Shown: piece by piece, positions 28,601 through 36,005 of the stretch
Numbering within the stretch: position 1 is the first letter of the stretch
Layout: every line of letters begins with the position of its first letter
Assembly (NCBI GenBank): GCA_031292555.1
Contig: JARLGV010000101.1
Span: 62,001-126,000 of the forward strand
Length of the DNA stretch: 64,000 nt
Source of the DNA: Fimbriimonas sp.
Lineage (GTDB): Bacteria > Armatimonadota > Fimbriimonadia > Fimbriimonadales > Fimbriimonadaceae
Direction: 5' to 3'
The notes under the pieces: model-generated
Seen by the model: only the letters and a program-made list of their open reading frames with translations
Database searches by the model: none
Told to the model about the DNA's origin: nothing
Made by a program: the position numbers and the translations under genes

Positions 28601-28911
28601 TCATAAACTTCGCAAACGACCGGCGACTGGAGGGTGATGACGCGGTCACGGCGGCCGTGACGGCTGGGTGCACCAGGTTGCGTCCCGTTCTTATGACCGC
28701 GTTGGCGATGATCCTTGGCATGCTTCCCATGGCGCTGGCAATGGGAGAAGGCGGCGAGCAGAATGCGCCGCTTGGCCGCGCCGTTATCGGCGGCCTTATC
28801 GTTGCCACATTCACGACCCTGCTGTTTGTCCCACTCGTCTACAGCGTCCTCCGCAAGGGCGCGCTCGTCAACTCGGACTCCGAGACCACAAGCACCTTGC
28901 CTGCACCATAG
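25654..28911 (+). CDS. RND efflux pump, HAE1-like (system 2)
   Basis: 1085 residues. Starts MFNVEKALSRPYTYIV with the first helix, then two large periplasmic loops and twelve predicted helices. In helix 4 the motif is GILVDNAIVSIENI: the second proton-relay Asp of AcrB is Asn here, as in a subset of HAE1 pumps. A His-rich insert lies in the central cytoplasmic loop (HLHAHGHEP and MRHHDHADHQ, about residues 500-525), which could bind metal. Followed 12 bp later by its adaptor and then a TolC protein, a complete tripartite operon. No regulator gene is adjacent. Confidence 0.92.
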   Translation: MFNVEKALSRPYTYIVMALLITILGITAFTSTPTDVFPNIDIPVATVIWTYTGASPDVMEKRIVNYAERSYSSAVNDIQHMESQTMPGISIVKIFFQPGAHVDSAVAQLTATSQSILKQLPPGITPPLILQFNASSVPILQIGVSSPDMTEAQLRDYAQNFVRIQLAAVRGAAIPSPYGGKSRVVMVDLNQEALEAKHLTAMDVANAINLQNLILPTGTAKMAEREYVVSLNSSPLAVDELNDIPIREVNGGMVYIRDVAHVRDGSAVQTNVVDKDGKPSVILTILKSGDASTLDVVDRIRAALPQVRSTLPSDVKVEIVSDQSFFVRASVNGVIREGVIAAVLTAIMILLFLGSWRSTLIVAMSIPLSILFSIICLKAVGQTINVMTLGGLALAIGILVDNAIVSIENIYRNLGLGKNLHRAIVDGAEQIAAPQLVATLAICIVFLPIMVLSGAAGSLFKPLAMSVVFAMVASYLLSRTFVPVMAKRLLEKEAHLHAHGHEPTQLGKMRHHDHADHQASDGTHALPLPKGDVIWRLHLRFNILFERVLDAYRSTIEKAVKKRTAVLWGFGCFFVGSFGLLPFIGEDFFPTVDAGSFRLHVRAPSGTRLEETKRLFAEVEQTIGEVIPAKQLDLTMDNMGMPVGGVNVAYNTTGAIGESDGEIMVQLAEQHEPTKIYIEKLRSLLRDKYPGTTFFFQPADITTQILNFGLPAPIDIQVVGKTAANYAIAAQIAQKVRLVKGAVDVHVHQVIDQPEIHIEVDRDKAQEMGLTQKDIASNLLVTLSSSGQVLPNYWVNPRNGVSYLVAVQTPQYDVTNMDQLKHLSLPGDSRKSTELLSNLATITRQKSAGVINHYNVQPTFDVYANVQGRDLGGVARDIQAVLDTFKGHLPHGTTLVMRGQIESMNSSFIGLGTGLIAAIVLVYFLLVVNYQSWIDPLVIISALPGAMSGILIMLFSADTTFSVPALMGAIMCVGVATANSILVINFANDRRLEGDDAVTAAVTAGCTRLRPVLMTALAMILGMLPMALAMGEGGEQNAPLGRAVIGGLIVATFTTLLFVPLVYSVLRKGALVNSDSETTSTLPAP

Positions 28912-28923
28912 GGCACCCTAGCT

Positions 28924-30618
28924 ATGCAACCAAACGAACCATCTCATGAGCCATCCGTTCCCGTGGAGCGGCCAAGACGCGTCCGGCACAAGCGGAAACG
29001 ACCGAAGTTCGGCCTCCTGTTCGGCCTACTGATTGTGATTTGCCTGGCGATCGCAGGAATGGCGCCGCGTATGGCGCAAGATCGCAAGCTGGACGAATCC
29101 GTTCAGGAAAGCAAGAGCCAAGTGACAACCGTGACGACCGTCAAACTGCAGATGACTCCTGGCGAGTCGGAGGTGACTCTCCCAAGCAACCTGCAGGCGA
29201 TCAACACCACGACAATCAATGCTCGCACGAGCGGCTATGTAAGGAAGCGGTACGTCGACATAGGATCGAAAGTCAAAGCGGGGGATGTTCTGGCAGAAAT
29301 CGAATCTCCCGAAGTCGATCAACAAGTGATGCAGTCGCAGGCTCAAGTCGCAAACGCTCAGGCAGCGGTCGGGCAGGCGCAGGCCAACTACAGTCGTTCT
29401 TTGGCATCGACTTCGGGGGCAAGATCGGACTATGTGCGGTATCAAGCGAACCTAGAAGGGGCAAAGGCTGATTTGTCTCATTTGCATGCTCGGTATTCGC
29501 AAGCTCAATCGGCGGTCGACGTGGCCCAAGCTCGACTGATCCAGGCGCAGAAGAAGCTGGATGGAATGCGGGCGGAGTTGGAACGGGCAAAGGTCGAGCG
29601 CCACCTCGCCGAGGTCACGCTCAAAAGATGGAAAGAACTCGAGAAATCCGATGCGGTGTCGGGACAAGACGTCGACGAAAAGCAGTCGATATACGACGCG
29701 AGCATGACCCGAGTCACCGCGGCGCAAGCGGATGTAAACTCGTCGGAAGCGGACGTTCAAGCCGCTCAGCAAACGGTTCGGGGGGCGCGCGCCGACGTCC
29801 TGGCCGCGAGCGCGGACATCACGTCGGGAGAACAACGAATCCAAGCGGCCAAAGCCGCAATCGGAACGAGTCAAGCCAATATCGATGCCGCGCTTGCTGC
29901 CAGCCGGGCCAGCCAAAGTGAAATCGTAGCGGCGCAGGCGACCGTTGCCTCAAACGAGTCGGCAGTACGGCGCTATGCGGCCGTTCAGTCCTTCGAAAAG
30001 GTCGTGGCGCCGTTTGCCGGTGTCATTACCGCCCGCAATGTGGATGAAGGCGACTTAGTCGGCGCCACGTCGGGAGGGTCTGGCGCTTCGGACCAGCTTT
30101 CGACCGTCACCAAGACCGGCCTCTTCGGGCTTGCCCGCACCGACACGATCCGCGCTCAGGCAAACGTTCCAGAAGACGCGGTCGGTCTCATTCGAAACGG
30201 CCAACGTGCCGAGATCACCACCCGCGAGTATCAAGGCAAAGTCTTTGTCGGACAAGTGTTCAACGTCTCGGGCGCCTTGGACGCAACCTCTCGAACACTG
30301 TTGGTCGAAGCAAGCATTCCCAACCCGCTGGGCCTGCTCAAGCCTGGAATGTACGGCCAGATCCGCTTTGTCGGAGCAAAAACCGCCTCGATCGTTCGAA
30401 TTCCGGCAAATACGTTGATCTTCGATGCGAAGGGCACGAGGGTTGCTGTCGTTGGCCAGGACAACACGGTGCACTTCGTGACGGTGAAGGTGGGAAGAGA
30501 CTACGGAAAGGAACTCGAGATCCTGAACGGGCTGCATGGAGACGAGATCTTGATTACTAATCCCGACGAGACCTTGGAGGAAGGTCAGAAGGTTAAGCCG
30601 GTTGCGAAACCGCTCTGA
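28924..30618 (+). CDS. RND periplasmic adaptor (HlyD/AcrA-like), system 2
   Basis: 564 residues. Cytoplasmic Arg/Lys-rich N-terminus (RPRRVRHKRKRPK), one membrane anchor (about 35-53), a barrel-sandwich segment (TTTINARTSGYVRKRYVDIG) and then an exceptionally long coiled-coil hairpin from about 115 to 345, rich in Gln-Ala repeats. The second sandwich half (VVAPFAGVITARNVDEGD) and a beta-barrel with C-terminal membrane-proximal domain follow. It should connect the pump encoded upstream with the TolC protein whose gene overlaps its 3' end. Confidence 0.9.
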   Translation: MQPNEPSHEPSVPVERPRRVRHKRKRPKFGLLFGLLIVICLAIAGMAPRMAQDRKLDESVQESKSQVTTVTTVKLQMTPGESEVTLPSNLQAINTTTINARTSGYVRKRYVDIGSKVKAGDVLAEIESPEVDQQVMQSQAQVANAQAAVGQAQANYSRSLASTSGARSDYVRYQANLEGAKADLSHLHARYSQAQSAVDVAQARLIQAQKKLDGMRAELERAKVERHLAEVTLKRWKELEKSDAVSGQDVDEKQSIYDASMTRVTAAQADVNSSEADVQAAQQTVRGARADVLAASADITSGEQRIQAAKAAIGTSQANIDAALAASRASQSEIVAAQATVASNESAVRRYAAVQSFEKVVAPFAGVITARNVDEGDLVGATSGGSGASDQLSTVTKTGLFGLARTDTIRAQANVPEDAVGLIRNGQRAEITTREYQGKVFVGQVFNVSGALDATSRTLLVEASIPNPLGLLKPGMYGQIRFVGAKTASIVRIPANTLIFDAKGTRVAVVGQDNTVHFVTVKVGRDYGKELEILNGLHGDEILITNPDETLEEGQKVKPVAKPL

Positions 30619-30625
30619 GTTTCAA

Positions 30626-32104
30626 ATGATGAAGTGCCTCACACGTCTGATTCCGTGGATCGGCCTTGCCAGCGCCGCAATGGCGATGGGGCAAGCAATT
30701 CCGACGACTCCTCCCCCGAATGGACCGATCGTCAGATCGCCTGATCTCAGCCAACTTGGCGCTCAACTTGCGGGAAGGCCGCTCACCCTCGATGAAGCGA
30801 TTAGGCTGACCTTCACCGTGAACCGATCGATCGCTCAAGCTCGGGCCAACCTCTTCTTCTTTCAAGGGAAGACGATGGAGGCGTATGCTGCACTCAATCC
30901 GACACTGTCGACAGCTTTGGAAGCGATCCAGCTCAACGATAGCGTCGATAGCAAATACTTGACGGTTCTTGACCCAAAGAGCCTCAGCCAGCCGATTGGA
31001 AAGGTCTTCGCGAGCCAAAACGTCGATCAGAAGTTTGCCGGTGTAACAGCCGATCTGCCGATCGATATCAGCGGATCGATTCGGGCCGCTGCGAGTCAGG
31101 CCCGATTTCAGGAGATCGCCTACCGGCTCGATATCGATCGTACGCGCAACCAAGTGATCTCGGACGTCAAGGCCGCATTCTACGATGCCCTGCGAGCCCA
31201 TGCGTTGGTTAGGGTCGCCGAGGAGGATTTGAAGAACTCGCAAGATCGGCTCAAGGATGCTCAAGATCGTTTGGCGGCACGAGTCGTGACCAAGTTCGAT
31301 GTGCTCCGCGCCGAAACCGACTTCGCCGCTTCTCAACAGCAGTTGATCACGGCGCGGAACGTCGAGAAGACCAATATCGCCGTGCTAAACACCATCATCG
31401 GTATTCAAGTCGATACGGCTGAGGAGATTTCAGATCAGGGTGCGGTCGTTCAACCCGAAACCGCAAAAACCGACGAACTGACGGCGGGCGGCAAGCTCGG
31501 ACCGGGCTATGACCGAGACTTGAGCGAAGCGATGGCTCACCGGCCTGAGCTACAGGAAGCGGATGCGTTCGAATCGGCGGCAAGAAAGGGGATCGAGGTT
31601 GCGCGCAAGACCCAATTGCCCTCCCTCAACCTTTCATGGACCTACCTCTATGCCCCGAATGCCGGCGGATCGAGTCCGATCAACCACAGTTGGGTTGCCG
31701 AAGCGCTTCTCTCGATTCCCATCTTCGATGGCGGCGTCGCCCGGGCACGCACCAAGGAGGCGCAAGGGAACCTCGCCGGCACGATCGTAAGCAAGCGGCA
31801 GGCGGTTGACCAAGTCACCCTTGAAGTAGAGCAAGCATTCCTCGCCGTGAACGAAGCTCAGCAACGGGTTACGGTAGCCAACGCGACGTTGGTCGAAGCG
31901 AAGGATGCGTTTAGCCTGGCTCAGGTTCGATACAAAGAGGGCGTAACAGCAGTCCAGGGTCTGTCCCCGCTGCTAGAGGTCAGCGACGCACAGTCGGCCC
32001 TAACATTGGCCGAGAGTAACCAGGTGAATGCCTTGTACGACTTCAATCGAGCTCAGGCACGTTTGGATCGCGCTCTGGGACGGTATGCCTCTCCAGTCAA
32101 GTAA
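30626..32104 (+). CDS. TolC-family outer membrane efflux protein, system 2
   Basis: 492 residues from ATG 30626 (ATG 30629 follows directly; a start at 30602 would overlap the adaptor gene by 17 bp). Signal peptide (LIPWIGLASAAMAMGQA), then two OEP repeats: LTLDEAIRLTFTVNRSIAQA and, after the midpoint, LSEAMAHRPELQEADAFES. Ends SPVK a few bases before a strong terminator. It is distant from the system 1 TolC protein but has the same repeat plan. Confidence 0.9.
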   Translation: MMKCLTRLIPWIGLASAAMAMGQAIPTTPPPNGPIVRSPDLSQLGAQLAGRPLTLDEAIRLTFTVNRSIAQARANLFFFQGKTMEAYAALNPTLSTALEAIQLNDSVDSKYLTVLDPKSLSQPIGKVFASQNVDQKFAGVTADLPIDISGSIRAAASQARFQEIAYRLDIDRTRNQVISDVKAAFYDALRAHALVRVAEEDLKNSQDRLKDAQDRLAARVVTKFDVLRAETDFAASQQQLITARNVEKTNIAVLNTIIGIQVDTAEEISDQGAVVQPETAKTDELTAGGKLGPGYDRDLSEAMAHRPELQEADAFESAARKGIEVARKTQLPSLNLSWTYLYAPNAGGSSPINHSWVAEALLSIPIFDGGVARARTKEAQGNLAGTIVSKRQAVDQVTLEVEQAFLAVNEAQQRVTVANATLVEAKDAFSLAQVRYKEGVTAVQGLSPLLEVSDAQSALTLAESNQVNALYDFNRAQARLDRALGRYASPVK

Positions 32105-32139
32105 CGCAATGCCCGCCTGTACCAATGGCGGGCATTGCG
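32105..32139. terminator. Bidirectional hairpin terminator between tolC (system 2) and aroF
   Basis: Perfect 13-bp inverted repeat (CGCAATGCCCGCC, 32105-32117, and its complement 32127-32139) with a 9-nt loop, starting at the tolC stop codon and ending 8 bp before the aroF stop. T-tracts are poor on both sides. Confidence 0.75.
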
Positions 32140-32146
32140 AATCGGT

Positions 32147-33169
32147 CTAGAAGGATCGCCCGACTGCACTTGCAATCGCTTGCAACTCGGGCATCAACTT
32201 CTCGAACGCTTCGATCGTGATACTCTGAGCGCCATCCTTGATCGCGTGGTCGGGATTCGGGTGGACCTCGATGATGAGCCCATCCGCTCCAACGGCAACG
32301 GCTGCCTTGCTCATCGCTGCTACCAAGTCTCGTCTGCCGGTGCCTTGAGATGGGTCAACAACAACTGGAAGGTGGGTCAACGAGTGGAGGGCCGGCACCG
32401 CGGAAAGGTCTAGAGTGTTTCGCGTGTATGGCTCAAACGTACGGATACCCCTCTCGCACAGGATGATTCTATCGTTTCCGCCGCTTGCGATGTACTCGGC
32501 GGCGAGGAGCCATTCTTCCAATTTCGCCGTCATTCCGCGTTTGAGCATCGCGGGCACTCTCGACTGGCCGACCTCACGCAACAGGTCATAGTTCTGCATG
32601 TTGCGGGTTCCAATCTGGAGGATATCGGCGTATTCGGCCACTTCCTCCACCTTGCGAACGTGCATTACCTCGGTGACGACCTTGAGGTTGTATCGCTTGC
32701 CGGCCTCCTTTAGGAGCTTCAGTCCTTCTAGACCCATGCCCTGAAACGAGTAAGGGGACGTGCTGGGCTTGTAGGCTCCGCCTCGCAGAATCGTTGCCCC
32801 CGCCTTGGCCACGCGTTCGGCGGTAGAGAAGAGCTGCTCTTCAGACTCCACCGTGCACGGCCCGGCCATCATCACGACTTGATCGCCACCGATCTTGATG
32901 CCGTCGATATCGATCGCGCTCTTCGCGCCGCGGGACTCCTTGGCGACGAACTTGTACGGCTTGGTGATCAGGATGACGTCCTCGACATAGTCATAAGACC
33001 GCAACTGATCGATCGCGTCGATCTTCATGTGTTCGCTGCCGCCGACGGCGCCGACGACCGTCCGCTCGACTCCAAAGATCGGGTTGACCTGATAACCCAT
33101 CTCCTCAAGTCGGCCCGCGATTTCCTGGACCTGTTCGGGCGTGGTTCCGCCCTTCATGACGACGATCAT
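32147..33169 (-). CDS. aroF: 3-deoxy-7-phosphoheptulonate (DAHP) synthase, type I-beta with N-terminal regulatory domain
   Basis: 340 residues. The first about 75 residues (MIVVMKGGTTPEQVQEIAG, VNPIFGVERTVVGAVGG) are the ferredoxin-like regulatory domain known from the Thermotoga enzyme, which gives Tyr/Phe feedback inhibition. The TIM-barrel follows with VVMMAGPCTVES, ILRGGAYKPSTSPYSF and VVVDPSQGTGRRDLV carrying metal and phosphate ligands. It condenses phosphoenolpyruvate and erythrose 4-phosphate, the first shikimate step; aroK and aroB are 21 kb away. Start ATG overlaps the hisC stop by 4 bp. Confidence 0.95.
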   Translation of the reverse strand: MIVVMKGGTTPEQVQEIAGRLEEMGYQVNPIFGVERTVVGAVGGSEHMKIDAIDQLRSYDYVEDVILITKPYKFVAKESRGAKSAIDIDGIKIGGDQVVMMAGPCTVESEEQLFSTAERVAKAGATILRGGAYKPSTSPYSFQGMGLEGLKLLKEAGKRYNLKVVTEVMHVRKVEEVAEYADILQIGTRNMQNYDLLREVGQSRVPAMLKRGMTAKLEEWLLAAEYIASGGNDRIILCERGIRTFEPYTRNTLDLSAVPALHSLTHLPVVVDPSQGTGRRDLVAAMSKAAVAVGADGLIIEVHPNPDHAIKDGAQSITIEAFEKLMPELQAIASAVGRSF

Positions 33170-34275
33170 CGAGCACCTGCCGTGCTCATCACGTTCCTTA
33201 GTTCTTCAGCAAAAATCTGCATTTCCTCTTCCGTACCGACGCTCACCCGCAGGCAGGTCGGATTTCCAAGTGCATGGCCAGAACGCGTGATTACGCCCCG
33301 TTCGAGAAGAGCTTGGAAGACGGGTCTGGCGGGCCTTCCAAGGTCGGCATACATGAAGTTGGCAAAACTCTCCATCGGTTTTGCGCCGACCTCGACAAAG
33401 ACGCCGGCGAGGAACTCGAGTCCTCGCCGGTTGTTCTCCACCGTCTTGCTTACATGCTCTTCATCGTCCAGGGCAGCGATGGCCGCTACCTGAGCGAGAG
33501 AATTCGCGTTGAATGGTTCTCGGACGCGGTTTATCGCGTCGATGACTTCGGCAGGGCCAAAACCGTATCCGATGCGGATTCCGGCGAGACCGTAAGCCTT
33601 GCTGAACGTTCGAAGCCCAATCACGTTCCGTCCTGCCCCAACGTAGTCTCTTGCGTTGGGAAAGTCGCCGGCGCCCGTCGCGAACTCAAAATAGGCCTCG
33701 TCAAGCACGACCAGGACGCAGGTAGGAACATCCGCCAGGAATCGATCGAACTCGGCCTTTCGAACGATCGTGCCGGTCGGATTATTGGGATTCGCGATGA
33801 TGATCAGTCGGGTGTGTTCCGTTACTGCTCGGCTCATTGCGGCCAAGTCGTGAACGAAGTTCGAGTCGAGAGGCACCTTGACCAGACGCGAAGGTCCGAT
33901 CTGTGCGGCGGCATCGTAGCGAGAAAAGCTTGGGTCGCCTACGATCAACTCGTCTTGCTCGGAGTTTAGGAACACTAATCCGATCAAGTGTATTAGCTCG
34001 TCACTGCCGTTCCCCATGATCAGATTCTCGACCGGCAGCCCGATTCGGGTCGAAAGTGCCTCCTTTAGCTCGTGAGCAGACCCGTCCGGGTAGAGGTGCA
34101 TTTTCTCGGCGACGCGCTTCACGGCGGCGACCGCTTTGGGCGACGGGCCGTATGGGTTCTCGTTACTTGCCAACTTAACGACACGCTCAAGTCCCAGTTC
34201 GCGCTTGACGTCGTCGATCGGTTTGCCGGGCTGATACGGCTCCATGCGAAGCACGCTGGAGCGAATGGGGATCAT
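33166..34275 (-). CDS. hisC: Histidinol-phosphate/aromatic aminotransferase (HisC family)
   Basis: 369 residues, a fold-type I aminotransferase. Visible are KLASNENPYGPSP, GNGSDELI, the NPNNPTG substrate loop, VVLDEAYFEF and the PLP lysine in RTFSKAYGLAGIRIGY. In histidine synthesis it converts imidazole acetol phosphate to histidinol phosphate; coupling to the DAHP synthase gene (4-bp overlap) suggests it may mainly act on phenylpyruvate/hydroxyphenylpyruvate or both. It has a leaderless-type promoter. Confidence 0.9.
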   Translation of the reverse strand: MIPIRSSVLRMEPYQPGKPIDDVKRELGLERVVKLASNENPYGPSPKAVAAVKRVAEKMHLYPDGSAHELKEALSTRIGLPVENLIMGNGSDELIHLIGLVFLNSEQDELIVGDPSFSRYDAAAQIGPSRLVKVPLDSNFVHDLAAMSRAVTEHTRLIIIANPNNPTGTIVRKAEFDRFLADVPTCVLVVLDEAYFEFATGAGDFPNARDYVGAGRNVIGLRTFSKAYGLAGIRIGYGFGPAEVIDAINRVREPFNANSLAQVAAIAALDDEEHVSKTVENNRRGLEFLAGVFVEVGAKPMESFANFMYADLGRPARPVFQALLERGVITRSGHALGNPTCLRVSVGTEEEMQIFAEELRNVMSTAGAR

Positions 34276-34281
34276 AAACTC

Positions 34282-34287
34282 ATTTTA
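34282..34287 (-). promoter_or_regulatory. -10 box TAAAAT, leaderless-type promoter of hisC-aroF
   Basis: On the minus strand TAAAAT is followed by 6 nt (GAGTTT) and ATG 34275. It shares the 87-bp divergent gap with the terC promoter. Confidence 0.55.
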
Positions 34288-34350
34288 CTTGGAGGCAGGT
34301 CCGGCACGCTGGCGATGGATCGGCGGCCGCCACAAGGAATCCGCTATCCT

Positions 34351-34356
34351 TATCAT
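34351..34356 (+). promoter_or_regulatory. -10 box TATCAT, leaderless-type promoter of the terC-like gene
   Basis: TATCAT followed by 6 nt (CGGCCG) and ATG 34363. No ribosome-binding site is present, and no -35 consensus is seen. Confidence 0.5.
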
Positions 34357-34362
34357 CGGCCG

Positions 34363-35250
34363 ATGAGTTTTCTCGCTTGGGTGAATGACCCTAAATCCTG
34401 GGTTGCGCTCGTAACTCTGACCTTTCTCCAGATCGTTCTGGGTGTCGACAACATCGTGCTTCTTACGATTCTGTCCGGCCAGCTTCCCAAGGAAGATCAG
34501 AGCCACGCACGCAAGCTCGGGCTCATTGCCGCGATGGTTTCGCGGCTAATCCTGCTTTGCACGCTGCTGTGGATCGCGAGCCTGCTCGTACATCCGATTG
34601 TGACGATTGCCGGTCACAGCGTTTCGGGTAAGGACCTGATCCTTATATCGGGCGGGCTCTTCCTAATCACGAAGGCAACGTCGGAAATCCATCAGAAGAT
34701 GGAGGGAGACGAACATCGGCGCCATGTTCGCGCCGCGCCGACTCTCTTTGCCGTTCTGATCCAGATCTTCATACTCGACATCGTCTTCTCGCTCGATTCG
34801 GTCATCACGGCCTTGGGCATGGTCAAGATCATGTCGATTCAGATCATCGCAGTGGTGCTTGCGGCGGGCCTGATGATGGCGGGGATCAACACTCTGGCCC
34901 GGTTCGTGGATCGGCACCCGACGGTGAAAATGCTGGCACTGTCCTTTTTGGTGCTGATCGGATTTAACCTGGTAGCAGAGGGATGGGGGCTCGATATTCC
35001 ACGAGGCTACACCTACTTTGCAATGGCATGGTCGGTGATTGTCGAAATGATGAACCTACGGTTTGCCAAGAAGCGGGGGCTGGTTCTGCAGAAGGCGGCT
35101 ACGTCTGGCCCACCCAGTCCGGCTGAGCCACCTCATGCCAGCGTCGACGAATCTCCTCGACCTGCGAAGACGGAAGCGCGCCCTGCGAAGCAAAGCTCGA
35201 ATTCACGCCCCAGCGGGAAGGGTTCTTCGTCCCGACGATCGCGACGTTGA
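34363..35250 (+). CDS. TerC family integral membrane protein
   Basis: 295 residues from ATG 34363. Seven to eight hydrophobic helices are present with the conserved intramembrane acids LGVDNIVLL and FSLDSVITA that define the TerC family (PF03741), linked to Mn2+ export and tellurite resistance. Residues about 245-295 are a hydrophilic Pro/Ser/Arg tail (ending SSRRSRR) that other TerC proteins lack. This tail lies wholly over the 3' end of the convergent aldo/keto reductase gene (152 bp overlap), which suggests that a stop codon was lost. Confidence 0.88.
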   Translation: MSFLAWVNDPKSWVALVTLTFLQIVLGVDNIVLLTILSGQLPKEDQSHARKLGLIAAMVSRLILLCTLLWIASLLVHPIVTIAGHSVSGKDLILISGGLFLITKATSEIHQKMEGDEHRRHVRAAPTLFAVLIQIFILDIVFSLDSVITALGMVKIMSIQIIAVVLAAGLMMAGINTLARFVDRHPTVKMLALSFLVLIGFNLVAEGWGLDIPRGYTYFAMAWSVIVEMMNLRFAKKRGLVLQKAATSGPPSPAEPPHASVDESPRPAKTEARPAKQSSNSRPSGKGSSSRRSRR

Positions 35251-36001
35251 CTCCAGACTGACTCAACGTAAACCGGAGGGCGATTCCAACCGCCTCATCG
35301 AGCGAGGACTCCGATAGAAAACCGTAAGCCAATTGCCTTAGGCGTTCCCAATACGGTTGCACATACCCATTAGCCGGTCCCGCTTCGCCCGTTTTCCATG
35401 CCGCGTTGGCGATCGGACGCTTCGCGATGACCGCCATTCCAGTGGCAAGTGCTTTGGGCAGGGTCAGATGAAGGCATTCCTGGTCCGCTATATTCACTGA
35501 AGTTTGTAGGCTATCGAAGGCTCCGCATTGCACTGCATAGAGAGCGTTCTCGCGATCGCCGCTGTATCCGATATAGCGTGTCTTGCCGGCTTCGCGGGCC
35601 CGAACGAGGACATCCACGACATCGCCCTGTTTCAGCAATTCGGCGGAGCACGAGTGCAGTTGGACAAGGTCCACACATTCGGTTTGGAGCCGCTTGAGGC
35701 TACGATCGATGGTTTGATCGAGCATCTTTGGGTTCCAGTCCGGCAGGTCAAAGCCGGAGGCGTGACCGCACTTGGTGAAAAGGAAGAAGTCGTTTCGACG
35801 ATGGGCGACCGCCTGTCCGATCTTTTCCTCACTGTCAGCGTAGCATTCGGCGGTGTCTATGACATTGAGGCCCTGGTCTAGCGCCGCATTAAGGAGTCGT
35901 TCGACGTCGCTGCCGGATGCCTGTTCGTATCCGATCTCTGCGCCACCGAATCCCAGAACGCTTACATTCATGTCGGTCGAGCCGAATTTCCTGGTTTCCA
36001 T
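35099..36001 (-). CDS. Aldo/keto reductase
   Basis: 300 residues, a TIM-barrel AKR. The N-terminal RKFGSTDMNVSVLGFGGAEIG, the catalytic Asp/Tyr pair in NVIDTAECYADSEEKIG, Lys in FLFTKCGHA and His in DLVQLHSCS can all be read. It is an NADPH-dependent carbonyl reductase of unknown substrate, cytoplasmic. It follows the ABC-F gene with a 4-bp gap and GAGAGG before its ATG, so the two are probably cotranscribed. Its C-terminal codons overlap terC on the other strand. Confidence 0.9.
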   Translation of the reverse strand: METRKFGSTDMNVSVLGFGGAEIGYEQASGSDVERLLNAALDQGLNVIDTAECYADSEEKIGQAVAHRRNDFFLFTKCGHASGFDLPDWNPKMLDQTIDRSLKRLQTECVDLVQLHSCSAELLKQGDVVDVLVRAREAGKTRYIGYSGDRENALYAVQCGAFDSLQTSVNIADQECLHLTLPKALATGMAVIAKRPIANAAWKTGEAGPANGYVQPYWERLRQLAYGFLSESSLDEAVGIALRFTLSQSGVNVAIVGTKNPSRWGVNSSFASQGALPSSQVEEIRRRWHEVAQPDWVGQT

Positions 36002-36005
36002 ACGA

